NCBI GenBank assembly: GCA_010909165.1
Contig: MU008170.1
Span: 1,116,001-1,180,000, forward strand
Reading direction: 5' to 3'
Length of the DNA stretch: 64,000 bases
From: Anthoceros angustus
Taxonomy: Eukaryota > Streptophyta > Anthocerotopsida > Anthocerotales > Anthocerotaceae
Of this stretch, positions 44,131 through 55,633 are shown piece by piece. A model generated the notes under the pieces. It did no database searches and was not told where the DNA came from. It saw nothing but the letters and a program-made list of their open reading frames with translations. The position numbers and the translations under genes were made by a program. Each line of letters begins with the position of its first letter. Position 1 is the stretch's first letter.

Positions 44131-44640
44131 TGTTTAGGTTCCCTCCTCATCGATTCACAAACTTCTTCTTGAATTCTGTCGCTCCACCATATGACTTTGT
44201 GCCAAACTGCCATAAGTCAGTAGTTTCGTTCATTTTTGCCAACATAGCACAAATTAGCAGTTTTATATGTTACAAACTGCTCCTTACATGAACACATAGG
44301 CTTTGACACTACACTGTCTAAGAACCATAAATGTGAATAACGAGCCATTGAATTCAGTCAGGCTAGCAATAGCCTCGGTGTGGAGGCTCTCGCAATATGT
44401 TCTTCAAGTTGCTTTCCCTTTGCAGATTCATTTGCTTTTCTTCTCCTACAGTTCTTAATCTAGTGGCCTGGCTTGTTGTAGTAGTAGTTACAAACGCCAG
44501 GCTTCTTCCCACATTAAGGATTGGAGCTATTTGCAAAGTTGGAGGACCAAACTTTACCACATCCATAGTCTTCACATTTTCTACCTCTGACACGGCCTCG
44601 AGGGCCCATGGTCAAAGAATAAAGCAGTATCACTCTACTT
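44130..44640 (-). pseudogene. Copia gag zinc knuckle and protease relic
   Basis: Reading the minus strand from 44640 down gives RGRVRGRK, a degenerate C-rich stretch, then CNYYYNKPGH-stop-IKNC, a CCHC knuckle with the second Cys changed to Tyr and a stop. After a Lys-rich segment (NCRRRKANESAKGK) it reads HLWFLDSVVSKPMC followed by KEQFVTYKTANLCYV. The last is the Copia protease region, where LDSGAS would be expected; here the Gly-Ala of the active site is VV. Dead by several criteria. Confidence 0.75.
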
Positions 44641-44699
44641 GTGAGAAGGTCCTCCTCCATTGGAACCTTATTTGTGTATATGTTTCTTATTAGCCTCTA

Positions 44700-46640
44700 C
44701 CCGTAGCAACCATTTTTGGACACTCACCACACTGGAGCTTCCTCTGGTTCCCTCACAAAGAGACTCCCATAGGTGCCTTGTTGTCTCTTGAAATAAATCT
44801 TATAGAATCTTTTTATGGAGCGTTACATGTAGCATGATAGTTACGTTACGATTTCTTTATATTGCTTTTTCAGTTCTAGTTCATTCCTGACCATTGTTAT
44901 TAAGTCATTCTTACACAACTTGTCATGTCTGACCGATAGGATTTCAACTCTATGTGAGATTTCCAAGATAAGACTTTTTTGATTTACAACCGAGTTCAAA
45001 TGGACTTAAGAATTGTTGATGGATTCAAGAAACAGTTAATTGAGTTTGCGTAAGGATGATAGATTGCTAGTTAGTAGACCAAGCCTATCCAGACATCCTA
45101 ACCGAATTCTGAGAATTCAGAATCAGGCCCGCAAGACATCATGAAAATTATCAAGAAGTGCAATATGTCTTTTTGCTAAGGTGAGTGCCTTCTTAAATTA
45201 CCTTTTCTCAAAATCCTCTTGGAAATTAAACTCAGCAATTTGGGTAATTTGCTTATTCTTTACAACCCTATTATCATCAAGCAATGACTACCGGTAAATA
45301 TTTTTGCGAGGCATTGCGCTTATTGTTAGATTAAAAAAACAAAGCATTTTCTTTATACAAAACAATAAACCATAAATTCACATCAAAATGAAGGGATTTA
45401 TGCGCAACACAAGGAAAAGAGCATGAATAATCACGCTCGGGATACCATGTTGAATAATATGATCAACATGTAGACATTGATTATGACACAAGAGATGAGA
45501 TAGGCATTGTGTGTATTGTAATAAAAATAAAAATATAAATAAATTAAAAAAAACTAGAGAAACGGTTATAACTAACCACTAACCCTAAATTGTAGCAATG
45601 TAACCTAATTAAAATTTAAAAATTTAACACTATATGAGGTTTTGGATAATAATGAAACACTTTACACTTAACCCCATAACGTCTAAGAATTTAAGGTTGG
45701 AAGGTTGACTTCAACTCTTCGATAATACATCGAGTTAGATAGACCATTTTTTTTTTAAGATCCCCCATTTTGTTTGTACTTTTCACATTATCGATTGTAC
45801 AAATGTTCGTCATCCTTCTATTCTTATGAAGCACGGTGCTGAACTCCCTTGAGTGAGTCCTTGACCCCAAAACGTTCTTAATAAACCTGAACTTGAAGGA
45901 GCTCAAATCGAGTCTTTGCTTGTTTTAAGCTTAGAAGACAATTAGGGCAGGGTGAATAATTCAAGCAGCTCTTAACATTATGTGTTTGAGGTCAAGGGCT
46001 TCAAGATGATGTCCGACATGAGTGTGACTGCATAATGTGTGCTATGCGCATGGAGTGTTGGCTATAGTAGATTGTAGTTTATTGGTGTGAGTTTGGCCGA
46101 GCGAAACAGTAGGGCCTTTTACAAGGTAGATTACCGTTTTTGATCCAATTGGGCTTTATTTTTTGGTTGCTAGAACATGGTTAGCATGTAGTTGTGATTG
46201 CAAGAAGACGGCGTGTGTTCCCAAGTCCAACAACCAACGATCTGTGCAGAATCGGTGATAACCACTCCAAAGTTTGCTCCTCCTCTCCCCGTCGCGAGAG
46301 AAAGTGGATTCCAAATTTGCTGGATTCTTCCAAGTCTCCCCTTCTCAAATAGGGGCACAAAAGCGTTCATTCCAAAAGGCATAACGAGGAGAACCATATT
46401 ATATTGTCACATTTTTACTAGGTATGTAATGCCCATGAAAGATCAAACTCTTAGTTTCAAGAATTATTTTAGATAAAAATTCGGAAGAAAAGTCTGGACG
46501 TTCTGGGGTTAAAAGAACCATGAGGCCTACCTACTCTTTGCATACGAGAATGATATCGTTACCTAGGCACGAAGGTTCTCGTTTCGTGAACTTTTTGTTG
46601 ATGAAAACGCAACAAAGGAGACTCTTTGTCTCGAGATCAT
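44700..46640. other. AT-rich intergenic DNA, no recognised gene
   Basis: Low-GC stretch with A/T runs (for example 45525-45555, 45745-45760). No frame above 92 codons and none with a recognisable domain. A word pair ATGAAAACGCAACAAAGG / ATGAAAACGTAACAAAGG (about 46601 and 46648) is directly repeated before the HOS1 upstream region. Confidence 0.5.
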
Positions 46641-46838
46641 TTTTTTATGAAAACGTAACAAAGGGGAACCGGACCGGCAGCCGGGAAGGGCAGGGACATG
46701 GACACGGGTCCCGGGTAGGGTAGCGTCCCGGGGAGACTAGCCGTTGGGTGGGGAGTCCGGGACCCGACCCTCCCGCCTTCGCTGTGTGAAGTTGAGCCTT
46801 TAGAGCTTGCTTGCGTGCGTGCTGCGAGGCCGCCAGCG
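46640..46838 (+). promoter_or_regulatory. HOS1 proximal upstream / 5' UTR
   Basis: A sharp rise in GC content from the AT-rich intergenic DNA, with CCGGG words and no TATA box at a usual distance, ends at the HOS1 ATG (46839). The two frames that start just before it use non-ATG codons (46811, 46815). TATA-less GC-rich proximal regions are common for housekeeping genes. Confidence 0.4.
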
Positions 46839-49800
46839 ATGGATCACCTGAGGTCTGCGGTGCGGGAGAGTCTTGCGAGCTTGGATCCGCGGGACCTGTG
46901 CAGCGAAGCCAAGGTGGAGAAATGCCGCGCAATCCGCGACTTGCGAAGCTGCGGCAGAATTGTGCAGCATGTGCTGGTGTCGTGCGGGCATGCCTGCCTG
47001 TGCGCGGAATGCAGCCAAAGGTGCGACGTGTGCCCCATCTGCAGAGTGCCGATTGCCAAGGCGGGAGCTGCGATGCGGCTGCGGCTGTACGACGAGTTTT
47101 GGCAGGCGGGCCTGGTGCCGCAGCCCGCGGATGAAGACGGCAGGGACGGGGAGCAGTGGACTGCGGACGTGCGGCGCTTGCATTCGCTTTTCGACGTGGC
47201 GCTGGAGAATAACATGGCGTCCGTGGTTTGCCATTGTATCCTCTGCTCGCCGCTTCACTTGTGACGGAGCTCCTCGATTTCGTCACAAGTGGAGGTTTTG
47301 TGATTTTCTGTCTTGCTCTCTGTGCTGTCGGTCCGTCTTCTTGCCAAGGGCTACTTAACTTCACAATTCAGACGTGCTGGATGTTTGTCTGGACGAGACC
47401 GCCGTTTCCAGCGATGCGGTTGTCGCTATGCTTCTAGACGGAGCTGTTGTGAAGGACTGGTGCAAGAAGACGTATCAGACTATCACCAACAGCTTGGGAG
47501 AATTGTGTATCCTGCAAGCTATTGGCGTACCTTTGTTCCCGGGCCGGGGTGAACACCGCCTGCATTCGTGGTTTTAGGTCAGCAGGCATTCGGTGAAAAT
47601 GTGACATTTAGTGTCGGCTATAGTACATTGCGTAAATGTGCAGGGACGGATTAGGTCAGTGGATGCAAATCGATTTTCTGTGGTCTTCTTTAATAATGTC
47701 CTTTCACAGACAGCTTGAGCTTGAAGCAGATCTACAGTAAAGCCGATGTTTTGGACAAGTCATGTATGAAACTGGAGGGCCTGGCTCACGTACTGGAAGC
47801 TCTGGAGGCTCCCCTACTTGACTCTAACTCGCCAACACTGTTCGAGGTTCACCAACTGTTGGAAGGTGTCAGGAAAAGTCTTCAGGTGAACGTTTTTAGA
47901 GTGAGCTGCCAGCCCTAGTGGAGGAACATATACAGCTGTTTGCGGTGATCTCATAGTGTCTTTGGATGTTGCAGCATCTGGAGGTGATGACTTGGTGCAC
48001 GAGGCACCGTTTTCTAGAAAGGGTTCCTGCTCGTTTTGCAAACTCGGCTCAGTGGAAAGTTGCAGTCAAGGAACGAAAGGCTGCTGCGCAGGAAAGGGCA
48101 TGGCCTGATTATGTTGCAGGCACTGGGCAGCTGGGACCTAAACCAGTTGCAACACTTTTCATAGAGGATGCTATATCAAACCTTGGATATGGTGAGCAAG
48201 AGGATGACGATGGTGGAAGGGATGTTGAAATGAACTGGTTACGCTCACCAGGCCAGGCTTCATCATCTCCTATCAGGCACCGAAGCGATGGATTAGGGCA
48301 ACAGCTGGCTGCAAACTCTATGGGCATGTCGTATCCACCTGAAAGCATTCGAACGGCAGTGGATGCCCTTTTCCTGGAGGGCAGCTCTGACTTGATTCTT
48401 GCAAAGCGAGCAATTGTATCCTGTCACTGTTGTCATTTTCTACCTGAAATCTGTTGACTTTGGGGTTGTTCTTTCCTTGCTTTTTTTTGTGTCCTGCGAA
48501 CTCTCAGAACCTCGTGCTTCTCATCCTTGATTTTTCTTTCAGTTCTTGTATTACTTATTTGACCGTCACTGGACACTTCATGATCGAAGCTGGCGAAGTA
48601 TCATTGACGATTACGTGGGGACATTCTCAATTCCGAGGCATTTTGTTCTGGAGTCCCTCGTCTTCTTCCTTCTCGATGATAATTCTGAAGAAGCCCTTCA
48701 GGTACCTAAACTTTTGGTTGCACTCTGTCTTGATGTCCACGAAGGCCTTGCCCTGGGTTGGGTTCTGTCTTGGTTTTTGTCTTGGGTTGTCGACTACTTG
48801 GTTTAGGGTTTGCACTGGAGGTTGAGGTTATGATTATGCCGTGCCGTGATACCATTTTTGGTGACGTCGACTATAGGAAGCATGCGAGCTATTGAAGGAA
48901 ATCGTTGGTCCAACAACCCATCCAAAGGTTCCACGTGTTTTGCTTGAACGGCAAAGACCACAGGCAGCTTTGATGATCTTGCGTTGTAACGGCCGGGAGG
49001 TTCAACTGGGGCGTAAACAGGGAGAATCGGATCAAACAGGGACTATGGCACTAGCAGAAGCTGTCACCACTGTGAGAGTGTTGATTCAGAGTGAGCTTAT
49101 TTCAGACAGCTTTCTTTTCCAAAGGGCTCACTGTTCGAGGCTGAAGGCAGACGAGCAGAGTAGAAGGACAAGTAAAAGGCAAGATGCTAACAATGGGGAA
49201 GCGGATCGGAAATGGGGTGAAGAGATGGAAGTGCTGGTAGGGGAGATTTGCTGGTTATGTATCCTCAAGAGCAGGGTAGATCGGCTGTTGGAGCTGCCAT
49301 GGAACGCAGATGAAGAGAAAGCGTTGCGGAAGTGTTTATTGGAACGAACCACCCAGGACCCTTCGTCTGCTGCTGGGAGCCTCTTGGCGGTGTACTACAT
49401 TCGGGTAAGTTGTTAACCGTTTGGTGCGGTTTCCTGGCAGCCGTTTGGGATTCACTTCAATTATATCTGACCTGTGTGTGAACGAATTCTGGTAGAGATG
49501 TCGCTTCGTGGAGGCATACTCTGTGCACCGCAGACTATGCGACTTGGAGCAGCAGTTTATGTCCCGCTCACTGGATGAGGAAAGGATATCGCGCATACAG
49601 ACAGCATCACAGAGACGAGGGCTGCTCACGGTAATCCCACGGCCCAGGCTGTCCCTAGTTTTCCCATTGCACGTCCATTGCTCTGACTGATGAAGTAAGT
49701 ACTTACTTGCCTGTCGTTGCAGGAGAAAAGCATAGAGCTGCTGCCGGAACTGCAACGGCAGCGTCTGCTGAGCGGGGAGATCCCAGACCCCTTGGCTGCG

Positions 49801-50211
49801 TCACCCTCAACCGCCAACCCAGCCATGTCGTCGGGAGAAGACACCGACATCGAAGAAGCGAGCACATCCCTTGCTCCCTCGCCAATTCTGGCAAAAAGCG
49901 GCACGTCGTCTCGCCTCCCTGGGCCCCCTCCCCTGCTGGCAACCCGGAGTAGGTTTAGCCAGGGCGGCCTCAAATTTCCCGGTGACGGCGCGCCACCTCC
50001 CACCTCCACCGGCTACAGGTGGCCTTCCATCCTACATGTCCAGTCGCCTCTCCTCGGGAACCTGACCCCGCAGCCACCTACAGGCAACGGGCTAAGCGCC
50101 AAACAGAACGGCCACGCCGGCGTCAGCGATGGACCTAGCCCTAGCCCAGTGCTTGGTCGCCGGTTGAGATACGAGTCCAACTGGGACTCCACCATCGGGA
50201 TATACAGCTAG
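46839..50211 (+). CDS. HOS1: HOS1: RING-type E3 ubiquitin ligase / nuclear-pore-associated protein
   Basis: Eight exons: 46839-47235, 47372-47506, 47710-47885, 47975-48415, 48543-48701, 48877-49404, 49496-49630, 49723-50211. They sum to 2460 bp, 820 codons with stop, and every junction restores family residues (for example NMASVVCHYVLDVCLDE across intron 1, RAIFLYYLFDRHW across intron 4). Residues about 40-75 form the variant RING (SCGHACLCAECSQRCDVCPI). The ELYS-like helical region follows (WCTRHRFLE, LFIEDAISNLGYG, FVLESLVFFLLDDNSEEALQ, PTTHPKVPRVLLER, ELPWNADEEKAL). The C-terminus is Pro/Ser-rich. In Arabidopsis HOS1 (about 100 residues longer) marks ICE1 and CONSTANS for degradation, attenuates cold responses, delays flowering and acts at the nuclear pore. 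Introns 1, 2 and 4 look U12-type. Confidence 0.93.
47236..47371 (+). other. HOS1 intron 1, U12-type by sequence
   Basis: Starts GTATCCTCTG and ends ACTTAACTTCACAATTCAG. The GTATCC start matches the U12-type donor RTATCCTTT over its first seven bases, and CTACTTAAC fits the TTCCTTRAY branch site with the branch A about 13 nt before AG. U2 branch rules do not require this. Phase 1. Confidence 0.75.
47256..47291 (+). repeat. Stem-loop inside HOS1 intron 1
   Basis: CACTTGTGACG (47256-47266) and CGTCACAAGTG (47281-47291), a perfect 11-bp stem with 14-nt loop, extendable by three pairs including one G-U. It lies between the donor and the branch site. Confidence 0.75.
47507..47709 (+). other. HOS1 intron 2, U12-type by sequence
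   Basis: Starts GTATCCTGCA and carries TTCTTTAAT near its 3' end (branch-site consensus TTCCTTRAY, one mismatch), with the branch A about 16 nt before the CACAG acceptor. Phase 1, joining LGEL to YSLSLKQ in frame; an alternative donor two bases upstream would give F instead of Y. Confidence 0.7.
48416..48542 (+). other. HOS1 intron 4, U12-type by sequence
   Basis: Starts GTATCCTGTC and has ATCCTTGAT 12 nt before the AG, matching the U12 branch consensus TTCCTTRAY at eight of nine positions. Phase 0, joining KRAI to FLYYLF exactly as in other HOS1 proteins. Confidence 0.78.
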
Positions 50212-50692
50212 TATGTACCTCCTCTAGGCAGCAGTAGTCTAGTACAGCTTTTTCTTCTCAGGCACTGTAGGTCGGTACTCAGTATGCTGCATGCGTACCA
50301 CTTCAGAGAGCCGCCGCGCCTCGACGATACGAAAGCCGAGACAAGACAAATTTTGGTTCCGTGAATCTTTTTATTACATATCTTGGACCGCTAGGCTGTT
50401 ACAGTACGTGGTAACATGCTGCGCGCGCAGTCCCAGGTCCATGGCGTGACGACGCCGCGCGCTTTTTGCTGCAACCGAGGTCGTCGATCAACATTGCGAG
50501 CATGTACTGGTGTGCGCGCTCTTGGGCGGGTGCAATTCAAAGACAAGAGTTGGTGCATCATTTTTCCCTCTTATCGGAGTCCAAGAGTCTAACTTGTTTC
50601 CTGAGCGCGGGAGATAGTATTGTGGAGGTTCCAGCTGCTCGCCGACACATGTTGAAGCGGAATTGGACTCGATACACATACACGAGAGGCTT
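50212..50692. other. Intergenic space between HOS1 and the receptor kinase
   Basis: About 480 bp holding the 3' end of HOS1 and the upstream region of the kinase gene. A possible poly(A) region lies near 50360 (TTTTTATTAC, not AATAAA). No further gene is seen. Confidence 0.5.
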
Positions 50693-50719
50693 ATGATCCT
50701 CGCTGATGAAACAGTTGAG

Positions 50720-53365
50720 ATGAAGCGGCGGCGGCGAAGGCTATGGCTATGGCTATGGCTACGGCGCGACGCCGGCAATCGAAATGGCAGGAATGCCGCG
50801 TTGCTCGGCCAGCTCCAGCAGCATCTGTTTGTGCTGCTGCTGGTGTGCTGCAGGTTGCGAGGGAGCGACGCGCAGAATGTAAACCTGACGGCCATCTCCT
50901 TCTCCTCGGCTCTGCTCACCTGCTTGGGATCGTGCCAGTTCGCCAACGACAACTCGCACGTCAACCTGACGCAAATCGGCGGCACCGGCGGCAACGGCGC
51001 TCGTCTGGTGGGCAGGGTGATGTACAAGAATCCGGTGCGATTCTACGACGGCAGCGGGGTATCGGCATCCTTCCAGACCTCCTTCCACTTCCGCCTCAGC
51101 AGACCGAACAGCAGCAGCACCAGCAGCATCGGAGACGGGTTCGCCTTCCTCATCGCACCGAGGTTGGACCTCCCGACCACCGCCGAAGGAGAGGCGCTGG
51201 GCCTGTTTGTGCCCAACAGCACAGCCGCGGCCGGGGACGACAGCAGGCAGGTGGTGGCCGTGGAGGTGGATACCTTCCAGAACTCTAGATCTGGCTGGGC
51301 CGACCCGCCCGCGCCGCACCTGGGCCTAGACGTGGGCAGCCTGGCGTCCAGGAACACCTCCGCCCAGCTCACGGAGATCGCCGTGGGGCGGACTGTGGGA
51401 GTGTGGATCCGCTACAGCGCCCAGGAGCAGGAGCTGGAAGTCCGCATCGCGTCATCGACGACAGCATCCGGGAATGGCAGCAGGTTCCAGCTCCCGCCCT
51501 CCCGGCAGGTGCTGCTCTGCTCGGGCTTCGACCTGGCGGCGGCGGTGCAGCAGGACTCGTTCGTGGGCTTTTCGGCGGCCACCGGAAGCAGCGTGGAAAT
51601 CAACCAGATCCTGTCCTGGGACTTCGCCACCACGGGCTTCCCGGAACCCGAGCCGGAACGAGGGCCGAGTCCAGGTCCCTTGAGCCAGGGCTCTGGCGGA
51701 ACCGGAGGAGCCAGAATCGGGCTTGTGGTTGCCGCGCTATCGCTCCTGGCTGCCGCGGCGCTGGCTGTGGCGATCGCCTGCTGCTGCTGCCTCAGCTGGA
51801 GGGTGCACAAGAGCAAAGATGGGCAGCCTCGGGCCGGCGCGGACTCCGGTGGGGAAGGGCAGGCCGTGCTGGGCAGTGGATTAAGCATCCGGAGCAGCTT
51901 CCGCACGCCCAGCCTGCTGCGCTTGCCGGATGCCGGGTTCGGGCCCCGGCACGTCCCCTACACAGAGCTCTGCGAGGCGACCCAGGGGTTCAAGATCCAG
52001 AGCCTGCTCGGGGAAGGAGGCTTCGGGGGAGTGTATGTGGGAACCATGAAGGATGGCACTCGGGTGGCTGTGAAGAAGGTGAGGCACAATTCGTTGGAGC
52101 GGGAGAAGGAGTTCCTGGCTGAGGTGGGTGATTGCCTCTTCTTGCAAGCTTCCTTGTTGGATCATCTTTTTTCTCAACAATGGCAGGATAGTTACTAGTG
52201 CAGTGGAATGGAAAATTAATGTGAGGCTTGGCTTTCAATTTGTTGTCGATTTTGTGCATTTTGTCAAGAATGGCAGGATTGCTGTGGATCTGCACTGGAA
52301 TGGGAATGGGAGGCATTCCATTTTGTTGGTCACGTTGCGCATTATTTCGGCATTGCAGGTGACCATCATAGGGCAGCTGAGCCACAAGAACCTGGTGCAG
52401 CTCAAGGGATGGTGCCACGAGCACGGGGACCTCCTCCTGGTGTATGAGTACATGCCCAACGGCAGCCTGGACAACCACCTGTACCCCGTCGCCAAGACCC
52501 CTCGGGATCTGCTCACCTGGGCTCAGAGGCTCAGCATTGTGAGGGGGCTTGCGGACGCCCTTTTGTACCTCCACGGGGGCTGCAAGCAACCGGTGATCCA
52601 CAGGGATGTCAAACCCAGCAACATCATGCTGGATGCCAACTTTGCTGCCCGGCTTGGGGATTTCGGGCTGGCGGTTGCTTTGGGGAAGGACAAGCTGGTC
52701 CAGACTGTCAGCAGAGCTGCAGGTACTCATGTTCTGATGACCTAACTGGTTTCCTGTTTGCCTTCCTTTGCTCCAGATAGACGTTTCACATTTTGCAAGG
52801 AATGCTGCCGGGCGGGTAGCATCCTGCATTCAGCTGAGGGATGCCATTGAAACGATCTTGCAAGTTTACATCAATGGGTGCAGGAACCATTGGGTACTTC
52901 GCCCCCGAGGCTCAGGAGACCGGCAAAGTGGGCACAGAGTCGGACGTCTTCAGCTTCGGGGTGGTGGCCCTGGAAGTGGTGTGCGGGAAGAAGCCGCTGG
53001 ACTGGAGCCGACCGAGGAACGAACGGCATCTGGACAGCTGGGTGTGGAGCCTGTACGCGGATAGCCGGCTGCTGGAGGCTGTGGACCCTCGGCTGGCAGG
53101 GGACTACGATGACGAGGAGGTTGTGAAGCTGCTCCAGCTGGGGCTCCTGTGCTCACTCCCAGACCCCACCTCCAGACCCACCATGAGCCTCGTCAACCTG
53201 TTTCTGACAGGAGCCGTCGACATGCCTCACCTTCCCAAATCCATCCCCTCCCTCTACGCCCCCGTTACCTCATCCGCTGACATCCTCTCCTTTGCCGCCG
53301 TCATGAGAAGCCTCAACAACACTACCTACTCTGTAAAATCCAGTGCCTCCACGGCTTCTTCCTGA
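50720..53365 (+). CDS. L-type lectin receptor-like kinase
   Basis: Three exons: 50720-52123, 52359-52722, 52884-53365 (about 749 residues; a second ATG nine codons upstream, 50693, is also possible). A basic start and hydrophobic segment (HLFVLLLVCC) end at about residue 50 (GSDA-QNV). The legume-lectin domain follows (about 55-315: ISFSSALLTCLGSCQFANDN, IGDGFAFLIAPRLDLP, VVAVEVDTFQNSRS, INQILSWDF), then a Pro/Gly linker, a membrane helix (about 333-358) and a kinase. Kinase landmarks: GEGGFGGVYVG (about 431), VAVKK, IHRDVKPSNIML (about 549), GDFGLAV (about 569), GTIGYFAPEA, so active by motif. In the lectin, DPPAPHLGLDV lacks the usual Asn of the DPxxNHVGI loop. Plasma-membrane sensor by family; ligand unknown. 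Lies 0.5 kb after HOS1 on the same strand. Confidence 0.92.
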
Positions 53366-53990
53366 GACATGCCAGAGACCCCTTCATGTGGACGTTGTCG
53401 AACATCCTGCAGGGCTCCTTGACATTTTTGTTAGGCCAGGACATCCTGGAAACTTGTTAACGGGAAATTTGTGAACAAAGCATGTTCCACGGACACTCTG
53501 CAAATCTAGAATAAACCGTGGCCAGATGCAAACAATGGGGAAGCAGGACCAGGCTCCGAGCAGAAGGGCCGCGACGGCGTTAGCTAGGCCCCTAGCCCTG
53601 GTCTGGACGGTGCTGGGTTGCAGATTGTGACGTGGCGACACAGCTTACTCTTTTGAGTTTTCGTTCTCGCCTCAACCGTCTCTTCACTGCGCTTTCGGCA
53701 TCGCCGTTTGTCCCTATGTACACTCGGGTCTTGATTCTCCACGCACAGACCAAACGAGGTGCATGCCCTCATCCCTTTGGGGTGGATATGGCCACCCCTT
53801 AACCCCTTAAGCTTAAACCTGGCTCGTGTCACATTCGCATGTCATGTACAGGCATCTTTAAAAAGCGACCGCTTTCATGTCGGTTCTCTGCAAAGTTCAT
53901 CAAGCCCAGGGTCACAGTTATGAAGAACCTAATATCCATTCCGGCTTCTATGTGGCACTGGTTATTAGATATGAGGTAGCCTAGCCAGAT
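53366..53990. other. 3' flank of the receptor kinase gene, no other gene
   Basis: An AATAAA signal occurs at about 53510 (GAATAAACC), 145 bp after the stop codon, and is the likely poly(A) signal. No convincing frame beyond it. Confidence 0.6.
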
Positions 53991-54026
53991 ATGTGTGTCC
54001 AAATGGCCTAGGCCAAATGGACACAC
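53991..54026. repeat. 36-bp interrupted palindrome
   Basis: TGTGTGTCCA (53991-54000) and TGGACACACA (54017-54026) are perfect 10-bp arms around a centre that itself contains GGCCTAGGCC, a 10-bp palindrome. Confidence 0.85.
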
Positions 54027-54214
54027 ATTTATAAGAACGCCGTGATGTCTAAAGGGAGTGGATGCCCTTGGTGCAAGTAGCTTAGGCACACCATGGTACA
54101 AGTTGTTAAGTACCAAGTCCCACGACGGAAATCCGTCCTTAGTGGACTTAAATAAAATTCTTCTTCTTCGTCTTCTAGCAACTTCGGGTGTATATCGTAT
54201 AGTAACTTTAGGTC

Positions 54215-54345
54215 AATATCATATAGTAACTATAGATACGAAATTTCTAGGTACAATGGTGGTGCCTAAAGCAAATGTAAGTGGCTATAGATACGGAATT
54301 CCTAGGTACAGTGGTGGTGCTTGAAGCAAGATGTAAGCGGCATCC
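54215..54345 (+). pseudogene. Truncated CAF1 5' fragment, doubled
   Basis: Two successive pieces of the same CAF1 segment: one reads HIVTIDTKFLGTMVVPKAN, the second repeats GYRYGIPRYSGG in another frame. Both correspond to the first catalytic motif region of CAF1 (IDTEFPGVVV in active enzymes) with Glu replaced by Lys and Pro by Leu. The pieces stop at GAAGCAAGATGTAAGCGG, the same breakpoint as the copy at 57601. Confidence 0.75.
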
Positions 54346-54859
54346 TGCGAGATGGGCGACTAGGGGCACGAGGAGCGCAGTAAGCTGGGAACGAGAATTT
54401 CAAGTGAATCTTGGGAGCGGGCTCAAGTAGCCCGCGTTCCTGTTCCAGCATGTGTTCAAACTTTTGATTGACCTTGGTCTTTACTAAGGTATGCCTGACT
54501 CTCGTTAGTTGACCCTATGTTAGTCTCTCAAGCTAAACTAACCTAACCTCCTAGCTAGCTAGCCCTTATGCTTGCCGCTGTGTGCTGTGTCACCACGGCC
54601 CTCTGGCCAGGGATCAATTGGCTCAGTACTATATCCATCATAGCCTCGCGATTGACTATGTCTTTCATGGCTGAAGCTTGCTATCATTCTCCTTTGATGT
54701 CACTGGTGTGTACTCTCTCCAGTGTATTCTTATCCTCCCAAATATTTACATTCATTGTACTAGAACTTGGTGCTTCAATCAAATTCACCAAATATGCGCG
54801 ATGGACACCACTAAATTGTACTTAAGTTCACCACTCTCATCATAATCCTAGATGTTTCA

Positions 54860-55500
54860 ATGTGTCATACATTGAAACATTCATCGTACATAAGATTCAC
54901 CCCCACAATAGACTTTATGGTACCTTTGGACTCGGAGCTTTGCCCTTTGTATGAGACATTCGTTCTTTTTTTCTCCGTGAACAAAAAATATATTAGATTT
55001 TATTATGATATGTGATATATCTTACTTAACTTAAGAGAAGATCAGGCATTGCAGCGAGTATTTCATAAATTTAGATTTACTTTTGCACTAGGTCTGTATC
55101 TGTGTTGTGCTTGGACCGGGTGGTCTTTTCTTTTTATTAGATATTCAATCTTTTTTTCTTCTTGAAGAAAACGTTTATTGAATTTTATTGTGGTACATGA
55201 CATACCCTCCTGAACTTAAGAGAAGGTCTCAGGCATAACAATCAATTGGAGAAAATCTAAAAGTAACTACAACTTATATACCAAACATTTAATGCTAGCC
55301 AGGGTAACTATGGCATACTTATAAGTCCATGCACCGTTTTTAAGACACGTATGGGGTTGCAACCTTGACAAGAATAAGACTTTAGCCAGTTCCACATTAT
55401 TGATCAACCGTTTTTAAGACACGTATGAGGTTGCAACCTTGACAAGAATCAGACTTTAGCCAGTTCCACATTATTGATCAATATCGTAAAGAAACTATAA
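54860..55500. other. Non-coding part of the repeated block
   Basis: AT-rich DNA with two copies of a 65-bp piece (TTTTTAAGACACGTATG, about 55337 and 55409) and several short runs shared with 58740-59100. No gene. Confidence 0.6.
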
Positions 55501-55633
55501 ATACGGAGTTCCTAGGGGAGCGACGGTCATCTCGCACACACCCTAGCATGGGAGACGATGTTGTCCACCTCTTCCTTGGTCTTTCGTACTTCCTTCCTGC
55601 CATATACTTGCTAGCTACTTTCTACTTCCAAAG

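Noticed and set aside
43728-44291. Plus-strand frame of 187 codons
   Set aside because: Overlaps the antisense of a Copia gag/protease relic and has a Pro/Ser/His-rich composition.
49255-49270. GTATCCTCAA inside HOS1 exon 6, a possible fourth U12 donor
   Set aside because: It encodes residues (WLCIL) matching the conserved protein without a gap, and no matching branch site and acceptor are needed there.
50759-51319. Minus-strand frame of 186 codons inside the lectin kinase
   Set aside because: Shadow of the GC-rich lectin coding exon, whose sense frame is a clear lectin.
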